Origin: Flavobacterium sp. CYK-55
GTDB lineage: Bacteria > Bacteroidota > Bacteroidia > Flavobacteriales > Flavobacteriaceae
Assembly: GCF_018413465.1 (NCBI RefSeq)
Contig: NZ_JAHCDK010000007.1
Span: forward strand, 62,001 to 126,000
Direction: 5' to 3'
Length of the DNA stretch: 64,000 bases
The notes beneath the pieces are model-generated. The model was not told where the DNA came from, made no database searches, and saw only the letters and a list, made by a program, of their open reading frames with translations. Both the position numbers and the translations under genes were made by a program. How positions within the stretch are numbered: position 1 is the first letter of the stretch; each line of letters starts with the position of its first letter. Below are positions 25,315 through 34,628 of this stretch, piece after piece.

Positions 25315-26877
25315 ATGGATATTTTAACTATACTGATTTCCGGAATTGCCGGAATTGGCGGTGGTTTCGGGGTGGCCAAAGTGCTTGAGAAAAAGAATGT
25401 CTCGAACCTGATTAAAAACGCTAAAAAAGAAGCATCCTCAATTTTAAAAGATGCAACTCAGGAAGCAGAAAACATCAAGAAAGATAAGATGCTTCAGGCC
25501 AAAGAAAAGTTCATCGAACTCAAAGCCGAACACGAACAAGTAATTTTATCGCGCGATAAAAAAATGGCTGAAGCCGAAAAACGTACGCGTGACAAAGAAT
25601 CAATGGTTTCAAGTGAGTTGGCTCGAGCCAAAAAATCGGCAGATGAACTTGAAATCAAAATCAAAGAGCATCAATCTAAAATTGAAATTCTTGAGAAAAA
25701 ACAACAAGAAGTTGATCGTATGCACAAAAGCCAGTTGAATCAACTTGAAGTTATTTCAGGTTTATCAGCAGACGAAGCCAAAGAGCAACTTATGGAAGGC
25801 CTTAAAACAGAGGCTAAAGCCGGAGCGATGGCCTATATTCAAGACACCTTAGAAGAAGCCAAACTCACCGCGCAACAAGAAGCCAAAAAAGTCATCATCA
25901 ATACCATTCAACGCGTTGGAACTGAAGAAGCGGTAGAAAACTGCGTATCGGTATTCAACATTGAATCTGATGATGTAAAAGGTAGAATCATTGGTCGTGA
26001 AGGTCGTAACATTCGCGCCCTAGAAGCTGCAACAGGTGTTGAAATTATTGTGGACGATACACCAGAGGCGATTATTCTGTCTTGTTTTGACCCTGTTCGT
26101 AGAGAAATTGCCCGTCTGTCATTGCACAAACTAGTAACCGACGGTCGTATTCACCCAGCAAGAATTGAAGAAGTTGTAGCCAAAACAACCAAACAAATCG
26201 AAGAAGAAATTGCCGAAGTGGGCAAACGTACCGTGATTGATTTAGGCATTCACGGATTACACCCAGAACTCATCAAAGTAGTGGGTAGAATGAAATACCG
26301 CTCATCATACGGACAAAACTTATTGCAACACTCTCGTGAGGTTTCTAAGCTTTGCGGTATTATGGCTGCTGAATTAGGATTGAATGTGAAATTGGCCAAA
26401 CGTGCCGGTTTGTTGCATGATATCGGAAAAGTGCCTGACACCGAAAGTGATCTTCCACACGCTTTATTGGGTATGCAATGGGCTGAGAAATACGGCGAAA
26501 AAGAAGAAGTCTGCAACGCTATTGGAGCACACCACGACGAGATTGAAATGAAATCATTGCTTTCGCCGATTGTTCAAGTTTGTGACGCTATTTCTGGAGC
26601 TCGTCCGGGCGCACGTCGTCAAGTATTGGATTCGTATATTCAACGTCTTAAAGATTTAGAACAAGTGGCTTATGGCTTTGGCGGTGTCAAAAATGCTTAT
26701 GCGATTCAAGCTGGACGCGAATTGCGTGTGATTGTTGAAAGCGAAAAAGTAAATGATGACCGCGCTGCTGAACTGTCATTTGAAATTTCTCAAAAAATTC
26801 AAACAGAAATGACTTATCCGGGTCAGGTAAAAATTACAGTTATCCGCGAAACACGCGCTGTGAATATTGCCAAATAA
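25315..26877 (+). CDS. rny: Ribonuclease Y
   Basis: 520 residues. An N-terminal membrane anchor ([19 protein letters not shown]) is followed by a long Glu/Lys-rich coiled coil (about 35-200). A KH domain ([33 protein letters not shown]) comes next, then an HD domain with [13 protein letters not shown] and [10 protein letters not shown] metal ligands. The length agrees with the family (about 520). RNase Y starts mRNA decay by endonucleolytic cleavage at the inner membrane. It follows the 6S RNA, whose terminator separates it from zapA, so it probably has its own start of transcription or depends on read-through. A strong terminator lies behind it. Confidence 0.96.
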   Translation: MDILTILISGIAGIGGGFGVAKVLEKKNVSNLIKNAKKEASSILKDATQEAENIKKDKMLQAKEKFIELKAEHEQVILSRDKKMAEAEKRTRDKESMVSSELARAKKSADELEIKIKEHQSKIEILEKKQQEVDRMHKSQLNQLEVISGLSADEAKEQLMEGLKTEAKAGAMAYIQDTLEEAKLTAQQEAKKVIINTIQRVGTEEAVENCVSVFNIESDDVKGRIIGREGRNIRALEAATGVEIIVDDTPEAIILSCFDPVRREIARLSLHKLVTDGRIHPARIEEVVAKTTKQIEEEIAEVGKRTVIDLGIHGLHPELIKVVGRMKYRSSYGQNLLQHSREVSKLCGIMAAELGLNVKLAKRAGLLHDIGKVPDTESDLPHALLGMQWAEKYGEKEEVCNAIGAHHDEIEMKSLLSPIVQVCDAISGARPGARRQVLDSYIQRLKDLEQVAYGFGGVKNAYAIQAGRELRVIVESEKVNDDRAAELSFEISQKIQTEMTYPGQVKITVIRETRAVNIAK

Positions 26878-26893
26878 TTTTGAATCAATTCAT

Positions 26894-26926
26894 AAAAAAA
26901 AGCACTCTTTAACCGAGTGCTTTTTT
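26894..26926. terminator. Bidirectional terminator between rny and the response regulator
   Basis: Perfect stem AAAAAAGCACTC (26896-26907) with GAGTGCTTTTTT (26915-26926), loop of 7 nt, T-rich on both strands. Confidence 0.9.
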
Positions 26927-26928
26927 AT

Positions 26929-27336
26929 TTAAAATATTTTCTTGAGATCTTCTAAAGTCATTGGTTTAAAGAAATAATCTTTAATCTGATCTTGATAATC
27001 CTTTGCCTTATTTAAATCGGTAATACTATTAGACGAACTAACCAAATAAATAATAGTTTGCCCGGTAGTGGATGTATTGGTAGTACACGTTTTTCTATAC
27101 TCATCAAGAAATTGCCAGCCATCCATAATAGGCATGTTAATATCCAAAAGAATAAGGTCGGGCATCGAAACTCCGAGATTGACTTTCTCTCTAATTGTTT
27201 CAATGGCTTCTAATCCGTTGAGATAGAAACTGGGCTTAATATTAATATTATTTTTACTAAACAACTTCTGAATGATGAAATGAAAAACTTTATCATCATC
27301 AACAACAAAAACGTCTTTAAATTTACTATTGCTCAT
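26929..27336 (-). CDS. Single-domain response regulator
   Basis: 135 residues from the ATG at 27336 (MSNSKFKDVFVVDDDK); the longer frame runs back inside the kinase gene and is not used. It is a receiver domain only: acidic pair Asp13-Asp14, phospho-acceptor Asp65 (LILLDINMP), Ser100 in the switch position (YLVSSS) and Lys124 (FFKPM). With no output domain it probably acts by protein contact, as CheY/Spo0F-type regulators do. Its start overlaps the 3' end of the histidine kinase by 11 nt, so the two form a coupled pair. Confidence 0.9.
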   Translation of the reverse strand: MSNSKFKDVFVVDDDKVFHFIIQKLFSKNNINIKPSFYLNGLEAIETIREKVNLGVSMPDLILLDINMPIMDGWQFLDEYRKTCTTNTSTTGQTIIYLVSSSNSITDLNKAKDYQDQIKDYFFKPMTLEDLKKIF

Positions 27337-28846
27337 TGAAATAGATTTTAAAAGTAGTTCCTTCGCCAACAATACTTTGAACATCAACAGTTCCTCCCAT
27401 CGCTTCGATTTGATTTTTGGTGATAAATAAACCAATACCTCTGGAATCTTTGTGCTTGTGAAAAGTTTTATACATTCCGAACAACTTCTCTCCGTGTTTT
27501 TCAAGATTAATACCTAAGCCATTATCTTGAATTTCTAATACTTTTTGATTATTGTTAGACTTAAAAGAATAACTAATTACCGGCGTTCGATCAGGATGAG
27601 CATATCGTATGGCGTTTGAGGTAAAGTTAAGAAGAATGCTTTCTAAATAAGCTGGGTTAAACAAAATTGTTTCACTTTTTTTGAGTTTATTTTTGATGAT
27701 GACTTTGTTGGATTTTATTTCTTCACCCAATATATCTAGGGTTTTACCTAAAAAACTATTCAGATTGAGGTTCTCTTTTTTGTGTGAAAGCTCAGACTGA
27801 ATTTCAACAAGTTCTTTCAAATGTGCTATGGTTTGCGTGAGTGCTTTTGATGAAGTTTTTAGATGCTTAAAGCTCTCATCAATAAATGCTTGGTCTGATT
27901 CATCGTCTATGATGTTGAGCAACATTTCAATATTGCTTGAATGAGATCGCAAATTGTGCGAAACAATATGGGCAAAATTGAGCAGTCTGCTGTTTTGCTT
28001 TCCGATAATACCCATGGTCTTGATCATATCCTCTTCTTTTTGCTTTTGAATAGATATATCGGTATGGGTACCAATGATACGCAGCGGATTGTTGAACGCG
28101 TCGCGCTGAATAATTTTGCCGCGACTCAAAATCCATTTGTACTCGCCGGATTGTGTCCTAACGCGCTGAGCATTTTCATAATACGGAGTCAAATTGTCAA
28201 TATGCAATTGAATATCGGTTAAATAGCGTTCTTTGTCTTCAGGATGAACACGATCATCCCATAAATTAATTGAATCTGTACGATCATGCTCACCAAATTC
28301 AAGCATTTTCATAGATTGAGACGAGTAAAAAACTTTGTTGGTTTTAACATCTAAATCCCAAATTCCTTCTGAAGACGCCTGCAAGGCAAACTGAAAGCGT
28401 TCTTCTGAAAGTTTGAGCTTTGACTCTTGTTCTTTATATAAGGTAACATCTGTAATTTTTCCGTAGAAGCCAACAGTTCCGTCATCATCTGATTCAACAG
28501 TAGCAAAACCTTGATACCATCTGAGTCCTTTTTCAGGAAGCACAACTCTGAATTCATGCTTCCAGGGCTGTAGTGTTCTTTTGGCAACTTGAACCGAAGT
28601 TAAGAAAGCTTGAAAATCATCAAGATGAATTCGGCTTTTGAGAACTCTATATGCCGTTTCATGCTTTTCGTGCTGTGAAAGCTCAAAATGAGAGATTACT
28701 GATTTACTCAAAAACGGAAAAATCATGTTTCCGGTGAGATCTAAATAGAAGTGAAAAATCAAGTCGGGTGAATGCATCAACAGCTTCTTATATAAACTGT
28801 CTTTTTCTTCGAGATGTTTAAATTCCGAATAGTTGTAGGTTTTCAT
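27326..28846 (-). CDS. PAS-domain sensor histidine kinase, soluble
   Basis: 506 residues from the ATG at 28846. A first PAS-like region (about 20-135) is followed by a PAS/PAC domain (about 150-275; QASSEGIWDLDVKTNKVFY, GTHTDISIQK). The HisKA-like dimerisation helix has phospho-acceptor His near 297 (AHIVSHNLRSH), and the ATPase domain has the N box NFTSNAIRYAHP and G boxes DNGLGI and RGIGLFITK. No membrane segment or signal peptide is visible, so it senses an intracellular cue. Start choice: the longer frame begins at a TTG inside a -7 box (28856-28863). With that box the leader would be only about 5 nt, so either the leader is very short or the box is chance. Confidence 0.85.
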   Translation of the reverse strand: MKTYNYSEFKHLEEKDSLYKKLLMHSPDLIFHFYLDLTGNMIFPFLSKSVISHFELSQHEKHETAYRVLKSRIHLDDFQAFLTSVQVAKRTLQPWKHEFRVVLPEKGLRWYQGFATVESDDDGTVGFYGKITDVTLYKEQESKLKLSEERFQFALQASSEGIWDLDVKTNKVFYSSQSMKMLEFGEHDRTDSINLWDDRVHPEDKERYLTDIQLHIDNLTPYYENAQRVRTQSGEYKWILSRGKIIQRDAFNNPLRIIGTHTDISIQKQKEEDMIKTMGIIGKQNSRLLNFAHIVSHNLRSHSSNIEMLLNIIDDESDQAFIDESFKHLKTSSKALTQTIAHLKELVEIQSELSHKKENLNLNSFLGKTLDILGEEIKSNKVIIKNKLKKSETILFNPAYLESILLNFTSNAIRYAHPDRTPVISYSFKSNNNQKVLEIQDNGLGINLEKHGEKLFGMYKTFHKHKDSRGIGLFITKNQIEAMGGTVDVQSIVGEGTTFKIYFNEQ

Positions 28847-29006
28847 AGTTGAATACAAATTTAGTTGGGGCCATTTTGTATGCTTGTTTAATTAGTTGCA
28901 TATTCACAACGAGTCCAAACATAAATAAAAAAATCGATTAAATGCAATTTTTATCGTCAAATTACACAAAATCGTTTATTTTTAACACTATATGTAAGTT
29001 TTATCT

Positions 29007-29909
29007 TTATTTTTTGTTTCGAGGATGGAATTGATGCACAATTTGGGTAAGGTGACGTCTATCAAGATGAACATAAACTTCGGTAGTGGTTATAGACTCA
29101 TGCCCAAGCATCATTTGAATCGAGCGTAAATCAGCGCCGTTTTCAAGTAAATGTGTGGCAAATGAGTGCCTAAAGGTATGTGGGCTAATGTTCTTTTCTA
29201 AGCTAATCAAGCCGGCCAAATCTCGAATAATAGTAAAAATCATAGCTCGAGTAAGTTTATTACCTCGTCTATTGAGAAATAAAATATCTTCAGAACCTTT
29301 TTTTACCGTTAATTGTGACCGAATTTGAAGCCGATACCATTCAATATACTTTTGAGTAGTTTGCCCAATGGGAACAAAACGTTGTTTATTACCCTTTCCG
29401 GTAACTTTAATAAAGCCTTCATCAAAAAATAAATCAGAAATTTTTAGTTCAATAAGCTCTGATACGCGTAATCCACAACCATAAAGCGATTCTAAAATTG
29501 CTCTATTGCGCTCGCCTTCGGGTTTACTTAGATCAATAGCTGAAATCAAAGCGTCAATTTCTGAAATAGATAAAACATCAGGAAGTTTACGTCCAATACG
29601 CGGCGCTTCAATCAAAGCTAATGGGTCATCAGACCGGTAATCTTCAAAAATGAGATAAGAAAAAAAACTTTTTAAACCCGAGATAATTCTAGCTTGCGAA
29701 CGAGCATTGAGTTCTTTTGAAATTTGATAAATAAATTGCTGAATAATTTCTGGTGTGACTTGAATTGGACTCACATCAAAATGATTCGCTTTAAGAAAAT
29801 CACAAAGCCTAAGCACATCAAAAGTATAGTTATCAATGGTATTTGCTGATAAACCGCGCTCAATCTTTAAATATGACTTATAATGACTTAAATAGGTATT
29901 CCAATTCAT
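29007..29909 (-). CDS. xerD: Site-specific tyrosine recombinase XerD
   Basis: 300 residues from the ATG at 29909 (MNWNTYLSHYKSYL), the family-typical start. The N-terminal SAM-like domain has LSANTIDNYTFDVLRLCDFL. The catalytic domain keeps all residues: Arg148 (CGLRVSELIEL), Lys172 (GKGNKQR), His244-xx-Arg247 (HTFRHSFATHL), His270 (LGH) and Tyr279 (TEVYVH). It resolves chromosome dimers at dif with FtsK; Flavobacteria often have a XerCD-like set elsewhere. The start lies only about 10 nt from the T run of a perfect terminator belonging to the upstream barrel gene, so transcription must initiate in or read through it. Confidence 0.92.
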   Translation of the reverse strand: MNWNTYLSHYKSYLKIERGLSANTIDNYTFDVLRLCDFLKANHFDVSPIQVTPEIIQQFIYQISKELNARSQARIISGLKSFFSYLIFEDYRSDDPLALIEAPRIGRKLPDVLSISEIDALISAIDLSKPEGERNRAILESLYGCGLRVSELIELKISDLFFDEGFIKVTGKGNKQRFVPIGQTTQKYIEWYRLQIRSQLTVKKGSEDILFLNRRGNKLTRAMIFTIIRDLAGLISLEKNISPHTFRHSFATHLLENGADLRSIQMMLGHESITTTEVYVHLDRRHLTQIVHQFHPRNKK

Positions 29910-29919
29910 CCTACCAAGA

Positions 29920-29947
29920 TAAAAAAAGCCTCTCAATTGAGAGGCTT
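29920..29947 (-). terminator. Terminator of the OmpX-like gene
   Basis: A perfect 22-bp palindrome (29926-29947) with arms AAGCCTCTCAA and TTGAGAGGCTT; the A run at 29921-29927 supplies the minus-strand U tract. Its arms nearly match the terminator at 30577. Confidence 0.9.
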
Positions 29948-29968
29948 ATAAATTCAATTATTGATGGA

Positions 29969-30463
29969 TTAGAACTTGTATCCAACACCCAACAAAAAGT
30001 GACTAACTTTAACATCACCTGACAATCCAACTGAATATCTTGGCTCAACAAAAAATTCATCAGTAAAATTGTAAGATGCACCTATATCAAAGTTAAATCT
30101 TGTTTTGTCATCATCTTCTGATTCAAGACTGTAATACAATGAAGGGCCTCCCATCAAATTAAAACTTTCGGCAATTTCGTACTTAGCCAATACAGGAATA
30201 CTCAAATAAGAAAATTTAACTCCGTCTTTTGAAGCTGTGTGGTAATTTAATCCGGGTTGCAATACCAACTTATCTGCTAAACCAAACTCAGCAAAACCAC
30301 CTAAATAAAAACCAGTAGTAGATACCGAATATCCGTCAGCTTTGGCAGAAACCATATCTACCCCAGCTTTAACACCAAAGCCCATAGAAGAGTCACCTTT
30401 ACTTTGAGCGTTTACAAAACCAATAGCAAAAACTGCTAGAATTGATAAAATTACTTTTTTCAT
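29969..30463 (-). CDS. Outer-membrane beta-barrel protein (OmpX/OmpA-barrel-like)
   Basis: 164 residues from the ATG at 30463 (MKKVILSILAVFAIGFVNAQ signal peptide, cleavage after about residue 20). The rest is an 8-stranded barrel with alternating hydrophobic strands (FGVKAGVDMVSAKADG, FYLGGFAEFGLADKLVLQPGLNYH, SYLSIPVLAKYEI) and ends in GVGYKF, the aromatic C-terminal beta-signal. It matches the small 'porin family/outer membrane beta-barrel' group. The ligand is unknown. The longest open frame started at a TTG inside the -7 box (30494-30501), which I rejected. Confidence 0.9.
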   Translation of the reverse strand: MKKVILSILAVFAIGFVNAQSKGDSSMGFGVKAGVDMVSAKADGYSVSTTGFYLGGFAEFGLADKLVLQPGLNYHTASKDGVKFSYLSIPVLAKYEIAESFNLMGGPSLYYSLESEDDDKTRFNFDIGASYNFTDEFFVEPRYSVGLSGDVKVSHFLLGVGYKF

Positions 30464-30493
30464 GTTACTGTTTTTGTTTAATATTAATTGATT

Positions 30494-30501
30494 CAAATGT
30501 A
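30494..30501 (-). promoter_or_regulatory. -7 box for the OmpX-like gene
   Basis: Minus-strand TACATTTG. The nearest upstream TTG (30514-30516) is only 12 nt away, shorter than usual. Confidence 0.6.
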
Positions 30502-30570
30502 ACTTTTTTCGTTCAAATGAAAAATCACCTTACAGCCAAAGTTTTGAACACGTTTATAAACCATAAGGGA

Positions 30571-30599
30571 TAAAAAAAGCCTCTCATGATGAGAGGCTT
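30571..30599 (-). terminator. Terminator of the second barrel gene
   Basis: AAGCCTCTCA (30577-30586), loop TGA, TGAGAGGCTT (30590-30599), with a T tract on the minus strand. The stem is the same as in the neighbour at 29926 except for the loop. Confidence 0.9.
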
Positions 30600-30622
30600 T
30601 CTTATAAAATATTACGCAATGA

Positions 30623-31270
30623 TTAGAACTGCCAACCAATTCTGAATGAAGGTGTAATTGAAGGAGACAATTCGATTTTTGTTACGTTGTCAGCATCTTC
30701 ACCAGCTTTAGAGCTAGTCAAAGCAAGACCGTAAGAAACCTCAGCTCCTAGGTAAATTTTAGGCATGATGTAGTAATCAAAACCTGTAAATACATTAGCA
30801 CCTACACCAATTTTAGTTGATTTATCATCTAAGATATTACCAGCAGCATCTCTAGCATTTTCGTTCATGTATGCTAAAGTACCTTCGTAACCCCAGTAAG
30901 TTGACAATCTTTCAGCACCAGCCATGTGTTTTTCAACACCAACTGAAGCCGCTACAGTAAATTCAGCAGCTGCATTGTCACCGTTTACATTTTTCTCACC
31001 TGAGCTAACTACGTGTAAGTTACCTGCAAATCTTAAAGCACTTTTGTCAGAGCTAAATTTTCTAGCTTTAACACCCAAAATACCCCAGTCAGAAGAACCA
31101 ACATTTGACAATTTGAAGATACCTCCACCTGTCAAATCAGGAGTCATAGTTGCCTCAACAATCCAAGTACCAGCAGCTGGTTTAGCAAAAGTACCAGCAT
31201 CAGTTTTGATCTGAGCGCTAGCAATTCCGAAAGCGAAAAGTGCTACAGTTGATAAAATAATTTTTTTCAT
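30623..31270 (-). CDS. Outer-membrane beta-barrel protein
   Basis: 215 residues. Signal peptide MKKIILSTVALFAFGIASAQ (cleavage after 20), then beta strands typical of a barrel (IFKLSNVGSSDWGILGVKARKF, ALRFAGNLHVVSSGEKN, IGVGANVFTGFDYYIMPKIYLGAEVSYGLAL), ending SFRIGWQF with the terminal Phe beta-signal. The length and strand count suggest a 10 or 12-stranded barrel. No enzyme motif is seen. Its codon use looks biased towards a few codons (AAA, GCT), consistent with strong expression. It sits beside a second barrel gene with a near-identical terminator. Confidence 0.88.
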   Translation of the reverse strand: MKKIILSTVALFAFGIASAQIKTDAGTFAKPAAGTWIVEATMTPDLTGGGIFKLSNVGSSDWGILGVKARKFSSDKSALRFAGNLHVVSSGEKNVNGDNAAAEFTVAASVGVEKHMAGAERLSTYWGYEGTLAYMNENARDAAGNILDDKSTKIGVGANVFTGFDYYIMPKIYLGAEVSYGLALTSSKAGEDADNVTKIELSPSITPSFRIGWQF

Positions 31271-31297
31271 GTTCAGTTTTGTTTAAAATTAATACCG

Positions 31298-31305
31298 CAA
31301 ATATA
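31298..31305 (-). promoter_or_regulatory. -7 box for the second barrel gene
   Basis: Minus-strand TATATTTG, about 28 nt ahead of the ATG. A TTG lies 14 nt upstream (31320-31322), slightly closer than usual. Confidence 0.65.
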
Positions 31306-31322
31306 GAATAAATTGTTAACAA

Positions 31323-31682
31323 AAAAATTTTTAGGCCTTTTTTTTAGGCTGCCAAAGCCTCATAAAAGCCTACATGGTTGAATTTCAAGCAATAAGAATG
31401 AATTAATACTGCGGTAGACAGGCACAAAAAGCCCTTCAAATCAGACAGAAATTTAAATTCAAGACACCTTTCACAAACAGCAAACAACCTGAAAAGACAA
31501 GGTATGTACAACCTAAATCGGTGAATGCAGTTTTGTTAAGCTCTAAATACGATTTTAATTTAAATCTCAAAATTTAGTTTTTAACTACTTTATCAACAAC
31601 AGCTATTTAAAATTGTTAATAAAGTGTAAGTTTATTTATTCATCCGTATCAATTCGTGAAATTTTCAATCATTTCATTGGGG
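31323..31682. other. Noncoding stretch, nothing assigned
   Basis: About 360 nt between two divergent promoters. It is AT-rich, has no plausible open frame or tRNA, and I see no strong hairpin with a U tract. A small GCC/GGC-rich patch (31334-31371) could form short helices. An unannotated small RNA cannot be excluded. Confidence 0.5.
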
Positions 31683-31710
31683 TTGCAATCTGCATTTTTA
31701 TTTATTTTAG
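31683..31710 (+). promoter_or_regulatory. Candidate promoter of aroQ
   Basis: TTG (31683-31685), 17 nt, TATTTTAG (31703-31710), one mismatch to TANNTTTG. Confidence 0.55.
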
Positions 31711-31728
31711 CTAAACTAACTCTATCGT

Positions 31729-32148
31729 ATGAAACTCATCATCATCAATGGTCCAAACCTAAATCTTTTAGGACAGCGAGAACCCGAAACCTACGGAAAC
31801 CAATCATTTGAAACTTATTTTAAAGAACTTCAAACAGCGTTTAAATCCGCTGAAATAACCTATTTCCAAAGCAACATTGAAGGCGAGCTCATCAATAAAC
31901 TACACGAAGTTGGTTTTGATTATGACGGCATCATACTCAACGCTGCTGCGTACACTCATACTTCAATAGGAATTGGTGACGCTGTAAAAGCCATCAAAGC
32001 TCCCGTTGTTGAAGTTCATATATCAAATATTTATGCCCGCGAAAGTTTCCGACATCAATCGTTTGTTGCACCTTATGCACACGGAATCATTATTGGTTTT
32101 GGGCTTGAAAGTTATCGTTTGGCTATTCAATCATTTGTATATATATAG
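31729..32148 (+). CDS. aroQ: Type II 3-dehydroquinate dehydratase
   Basis: 139 residues, full length. The active-site set is present: IINGPNLNLLGQREPETYG with Tyr22 and the preceding Arg, NAAAYTHTS (Asn71) and VEVHISN (His97), followed by ARESFRHQSF. It dehydrates 3-dehydroquinate in the shikimate pathway to chorismate, forming cytoplasmic dodecamers. The next gene starts 2 nt after its stop, so it is cotranscribed with a DUF5686 surface-type protein, an apparently unrelated function. Confidence 0.95.
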   Translation: MKLIIINGPNLNLLGQREPETYGNQSFETYFKELQTAFKSAEITYFQSNIEGELINKLHEVGFDYDGIILNAAAYTHTSIGIGDAVKAIKAPVVEVHISNIYARESFRHQSFVAPYAHGIIIGFGLESYRLAIQSFVYI

Positions 32149-32150
32149 GT

Positions 32151-34628
32151 ATGAAAAAAAAATACTGTTTGATCGTGTTTCTTTTTACAACTCTTGGGTT
32201 AGCACAAATTCATGGAAAAGTAACCGATACACAAGGAAATTTGCTACCGGCCGTTACCATTCATATTGAAGATACTTACATCGGAACTATAACCAATGAC
32301 TTAGGACAATACGAACTCAGTCACAATTCAAAAGATTCGTTTGTCATTGTGTTCCAATATCTCGGATACAAAACAGCCAAAAAAACAATTCAGCCAGGAG
32401 ATAACCATTCAGAAGTAAATATTGAGCTTCAAGAAGAAAACTACCAACTCCAAACCGTGGTGATTGACCCCAAAAACAATCCGGCCAATGAAATCATCCG
32501 CGCAGCCATTAAGAACAAAAAAGACAATTCTGAAGGCACAAACGCTTTTAACTCTGACTTTTACTCTCGAGGCATTTTTAGAATCAAAGATGCGCCCAAG
32601 AAAATTTTAGGTCAAAAGTTTGATTCGTTTGATGAAATCCTTGACTCAACCCGAAGCGGTGTTTTGTATTTGTCTGAAACTGTATCAAAAATCACCTATA
32701 AAAAACCAGACAAACTCAAAGAAACCATCATCGCATCAAAAGTAAGCGGCAAAGACAATGGTTTTAGTTTTAACACTGCGGCTTCGGCCAATTTTGATTT
32801 TTACAACAATTATATTGAGCTTGGTACCAATGCAATTTCGCCCTTAGCCGACAATGCCTTTCATTATTACAAGTTTAAAATTGAAAGTTCATTCTTTGAC
32901 CAAAACAATATTCAAATCAACAAAATTAAAGTTACGCCCAAACGCCAAACTGAACCTGTTTTTGAAGGTTACCTATATATAGTAGAAGATAGTTGGTCTA
33001 TTTATGCCGTTGATTTAACCACTACCGGCAAGCAGATTCAAATGCCGGCCATGAATTCAATGACGCTCAAGCAAAATTACAGCTACAACCAAAACAACAA
33101 AATTTGGTCAAAGAATACACAAACACTCGATTTTGAGGCCGGTATGATGGGTATCAACCTCAACGGACGATTTACCTATGTGTATTCAAATTACGATTTT
33201 GAACCAAAACTAAACAAGAAAACCTTTGCCGGAGCAGCCATAACCATTGAAAAGAACGCCAACAAAAAAAACGATGAATATTGGAATCAATTCCGACCGG
33301 TACCGTTAACTGCTGAAGAAACCAACGATTATCTCAAAAAAGACGCACTGCAAACCAAAAAAAAATCAAAAACCTATTTAGATTCAATCGATGCCAAACA
33401 CAATCGATTTAGAATTGATGACATCATTTGGGGCTATAATTATAAAAATTCATTTCAGAAATGGCGTATTGATTATGATGGTTTAATCAAAGGTGTGAGC
33501 TTCAATACCGTTCAAGGTTGGGATATAGCAACATCTATTGGGTATTACAAAAATGATCCGGAAACACGAACCCGATCAAGCATCAAAGCAGAAATGGATT
33601 ATGGCATTGCCGAGCAAAAATTCAGAGGTTTTTTGAATTACCACAACAAACTTGAAAATATGCACCACAGTGAAATGGCTATTTGTGCCGGAAGACAAGC
33701 TTTGCAATTTAATGCCAACAATCCAATCAATAAATTCATCAACAGCATCAGCACCTTGTTTTTTGAAGATAATTATATAAAGTTATACGAATCGAATTTT
33801 GTTGGTGGGTTCTTTAACCGCGAGTGGTTCAACGGATTCTGGTTCAAAACTGAATTGTATTATTCTGAGCGCAAACCTTTGTACAACCATACCAATTATG
33901 TCATTGCCAATGTAGCTGATAAAATCTACACATCCAACAATCCGCTTTTGCCTGATGTAGAAAATTCAGCAGCCCTTGTCAAACACAATTTGGTCAAGCT
34001 CAAACTCGGGGCTAAAATTAATTTCGGACAAGAATATTGGTTGCGTCCGGACGGAAAGTTCAATTTGCCCAACGACCTATATCCAACGCTTCATTTTAAT
34101 TATGAAAAAGGCTTGGCCGCTAATGAAAACAAATACAATTACGACCATCTGAGTGCGCAAATTACCTATGATAGAACTGTGGGCAACAAAGGAAACTTGT
34201 CCTTACATGCTACGGTTGGAAAATTTTATCACGCTCAAAACATTTCATTTGTTGATTACAAACATTTCAATGGCAACCGAACTTATGTGGGCACTGAAGA
34301 TCAATACCTCAACCAATTCAATCTCTTACCCTATTATAGCGCAAGTACCAACAATGCTTATTTTGAATTTCATGCCGAACACAACGACAACGGATACATG
34401 ACCAACAAGCTTCCGCTGATTAATTTATTGCATTCGACTTTGGTTTTGGGTTATCACAATCTATCGGTTCCTGAGCGCAGTCCGTACCACGAATATACAA
34501 TCGGTCTTGACCAATTGGGCTTTGGCAAACTAAAAATTTTCAGGATTGATTACATCCACTCTTACCAAAATGGGCATCAAGAAGACGGCGTAATCTTCGG
34601 GCTCAAAATTCTAGATATGTTCAATTAA
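32151..34628 (+). CDS. DUF5686 protein with carboxypeptidase-regulatory-like domain
   Basis: 825 residues. Signal peptide ends near GLAQ (19). A CarboxypepD-reg-like beta-sandwich (about 20-100: HGKVTDTQGNLLPAVTIHIEDTYIGT, NDLGQYELS) is followed by a DUF5686 region of about 700 residues with many beta strands, likely an outer-membrane barrel. Internal motifs include NPANEIIRAAIKNK and ADNAFHYYKFKIE. The C terminus (DGVIFGLKILDMFN) is hydrophobic. This Bacteroidetes family has no proven role. It overlaps the convergent CDF transporter gene by 4 nt through TTAA. Confidence 0.85.
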   Translation: MKKKYCLIVFLFTTLGLAQIHGKVTDTQGNLLPAVTIHIEDTYIGTITNDLGQYELSHNSKDSFVIVFQYLGYKTAKKTIQPGDNHSEVNIELQEENYQLQTVVIDPKNNPANEIIRAAIKNKKDNSEGTNAFNSDFYSRGIFRIKDAPKKILGQKFDSFDEILDSTRSGVLYLSETVSKITYKKPDKLKETIIASKVSGKDNGFSFNTAASANFDFYNNYIELGTNAISPLADNAFHYYKFKIESSFFDQNNIQINKIKVTPKRQTEPVFEGYLYIVEDSWSIYAVDLTTTGKQIQMPAMNSMTLKQNYSYNQNNKIWSKNTQTLDFEAGMMGINLNGRFTYVYSNYDFEPKLNKKTFAGAAITIEKNANKKNDEYWNQFRPVPLTAEETNDYLKKDALQTKKKSKTYLDSIDAKHNRFRIDDIIWGYNYKNSFQKWRIDYDGLIKGVSFNTVQGWDIATSIGYYKNDPETRTRSSIKAEMDYGIAEQKFRGFLNYHNKLENMHHSEMAICAGRQALQFNANNPINKFINSISTLFFEDNYIKLYESNFVGGFFNREWFNGFWFKTELYYSERKPLYNHTNYVIANVADKIYTSNNPLLPDVENSAALVKHNLVKLKLGAKINFGQEYWLRPDGKFNLPNDLYPTLHFNYEKGLAANENKYNYDHLSAQITYDRTVGNKGNLSLHATVGKFYHAQNISFVDYKHFNGNRTYVGTEDQYLNQFNLLPYYSASTNNAYFEFHAEHNDNGYMTNKLPLINLLHSTLVLGYHNLSVPERSPYHEYTIGLDQLGFGKLKIFRIDYIHSYQNGHQEDGVIFGLKILDMFN

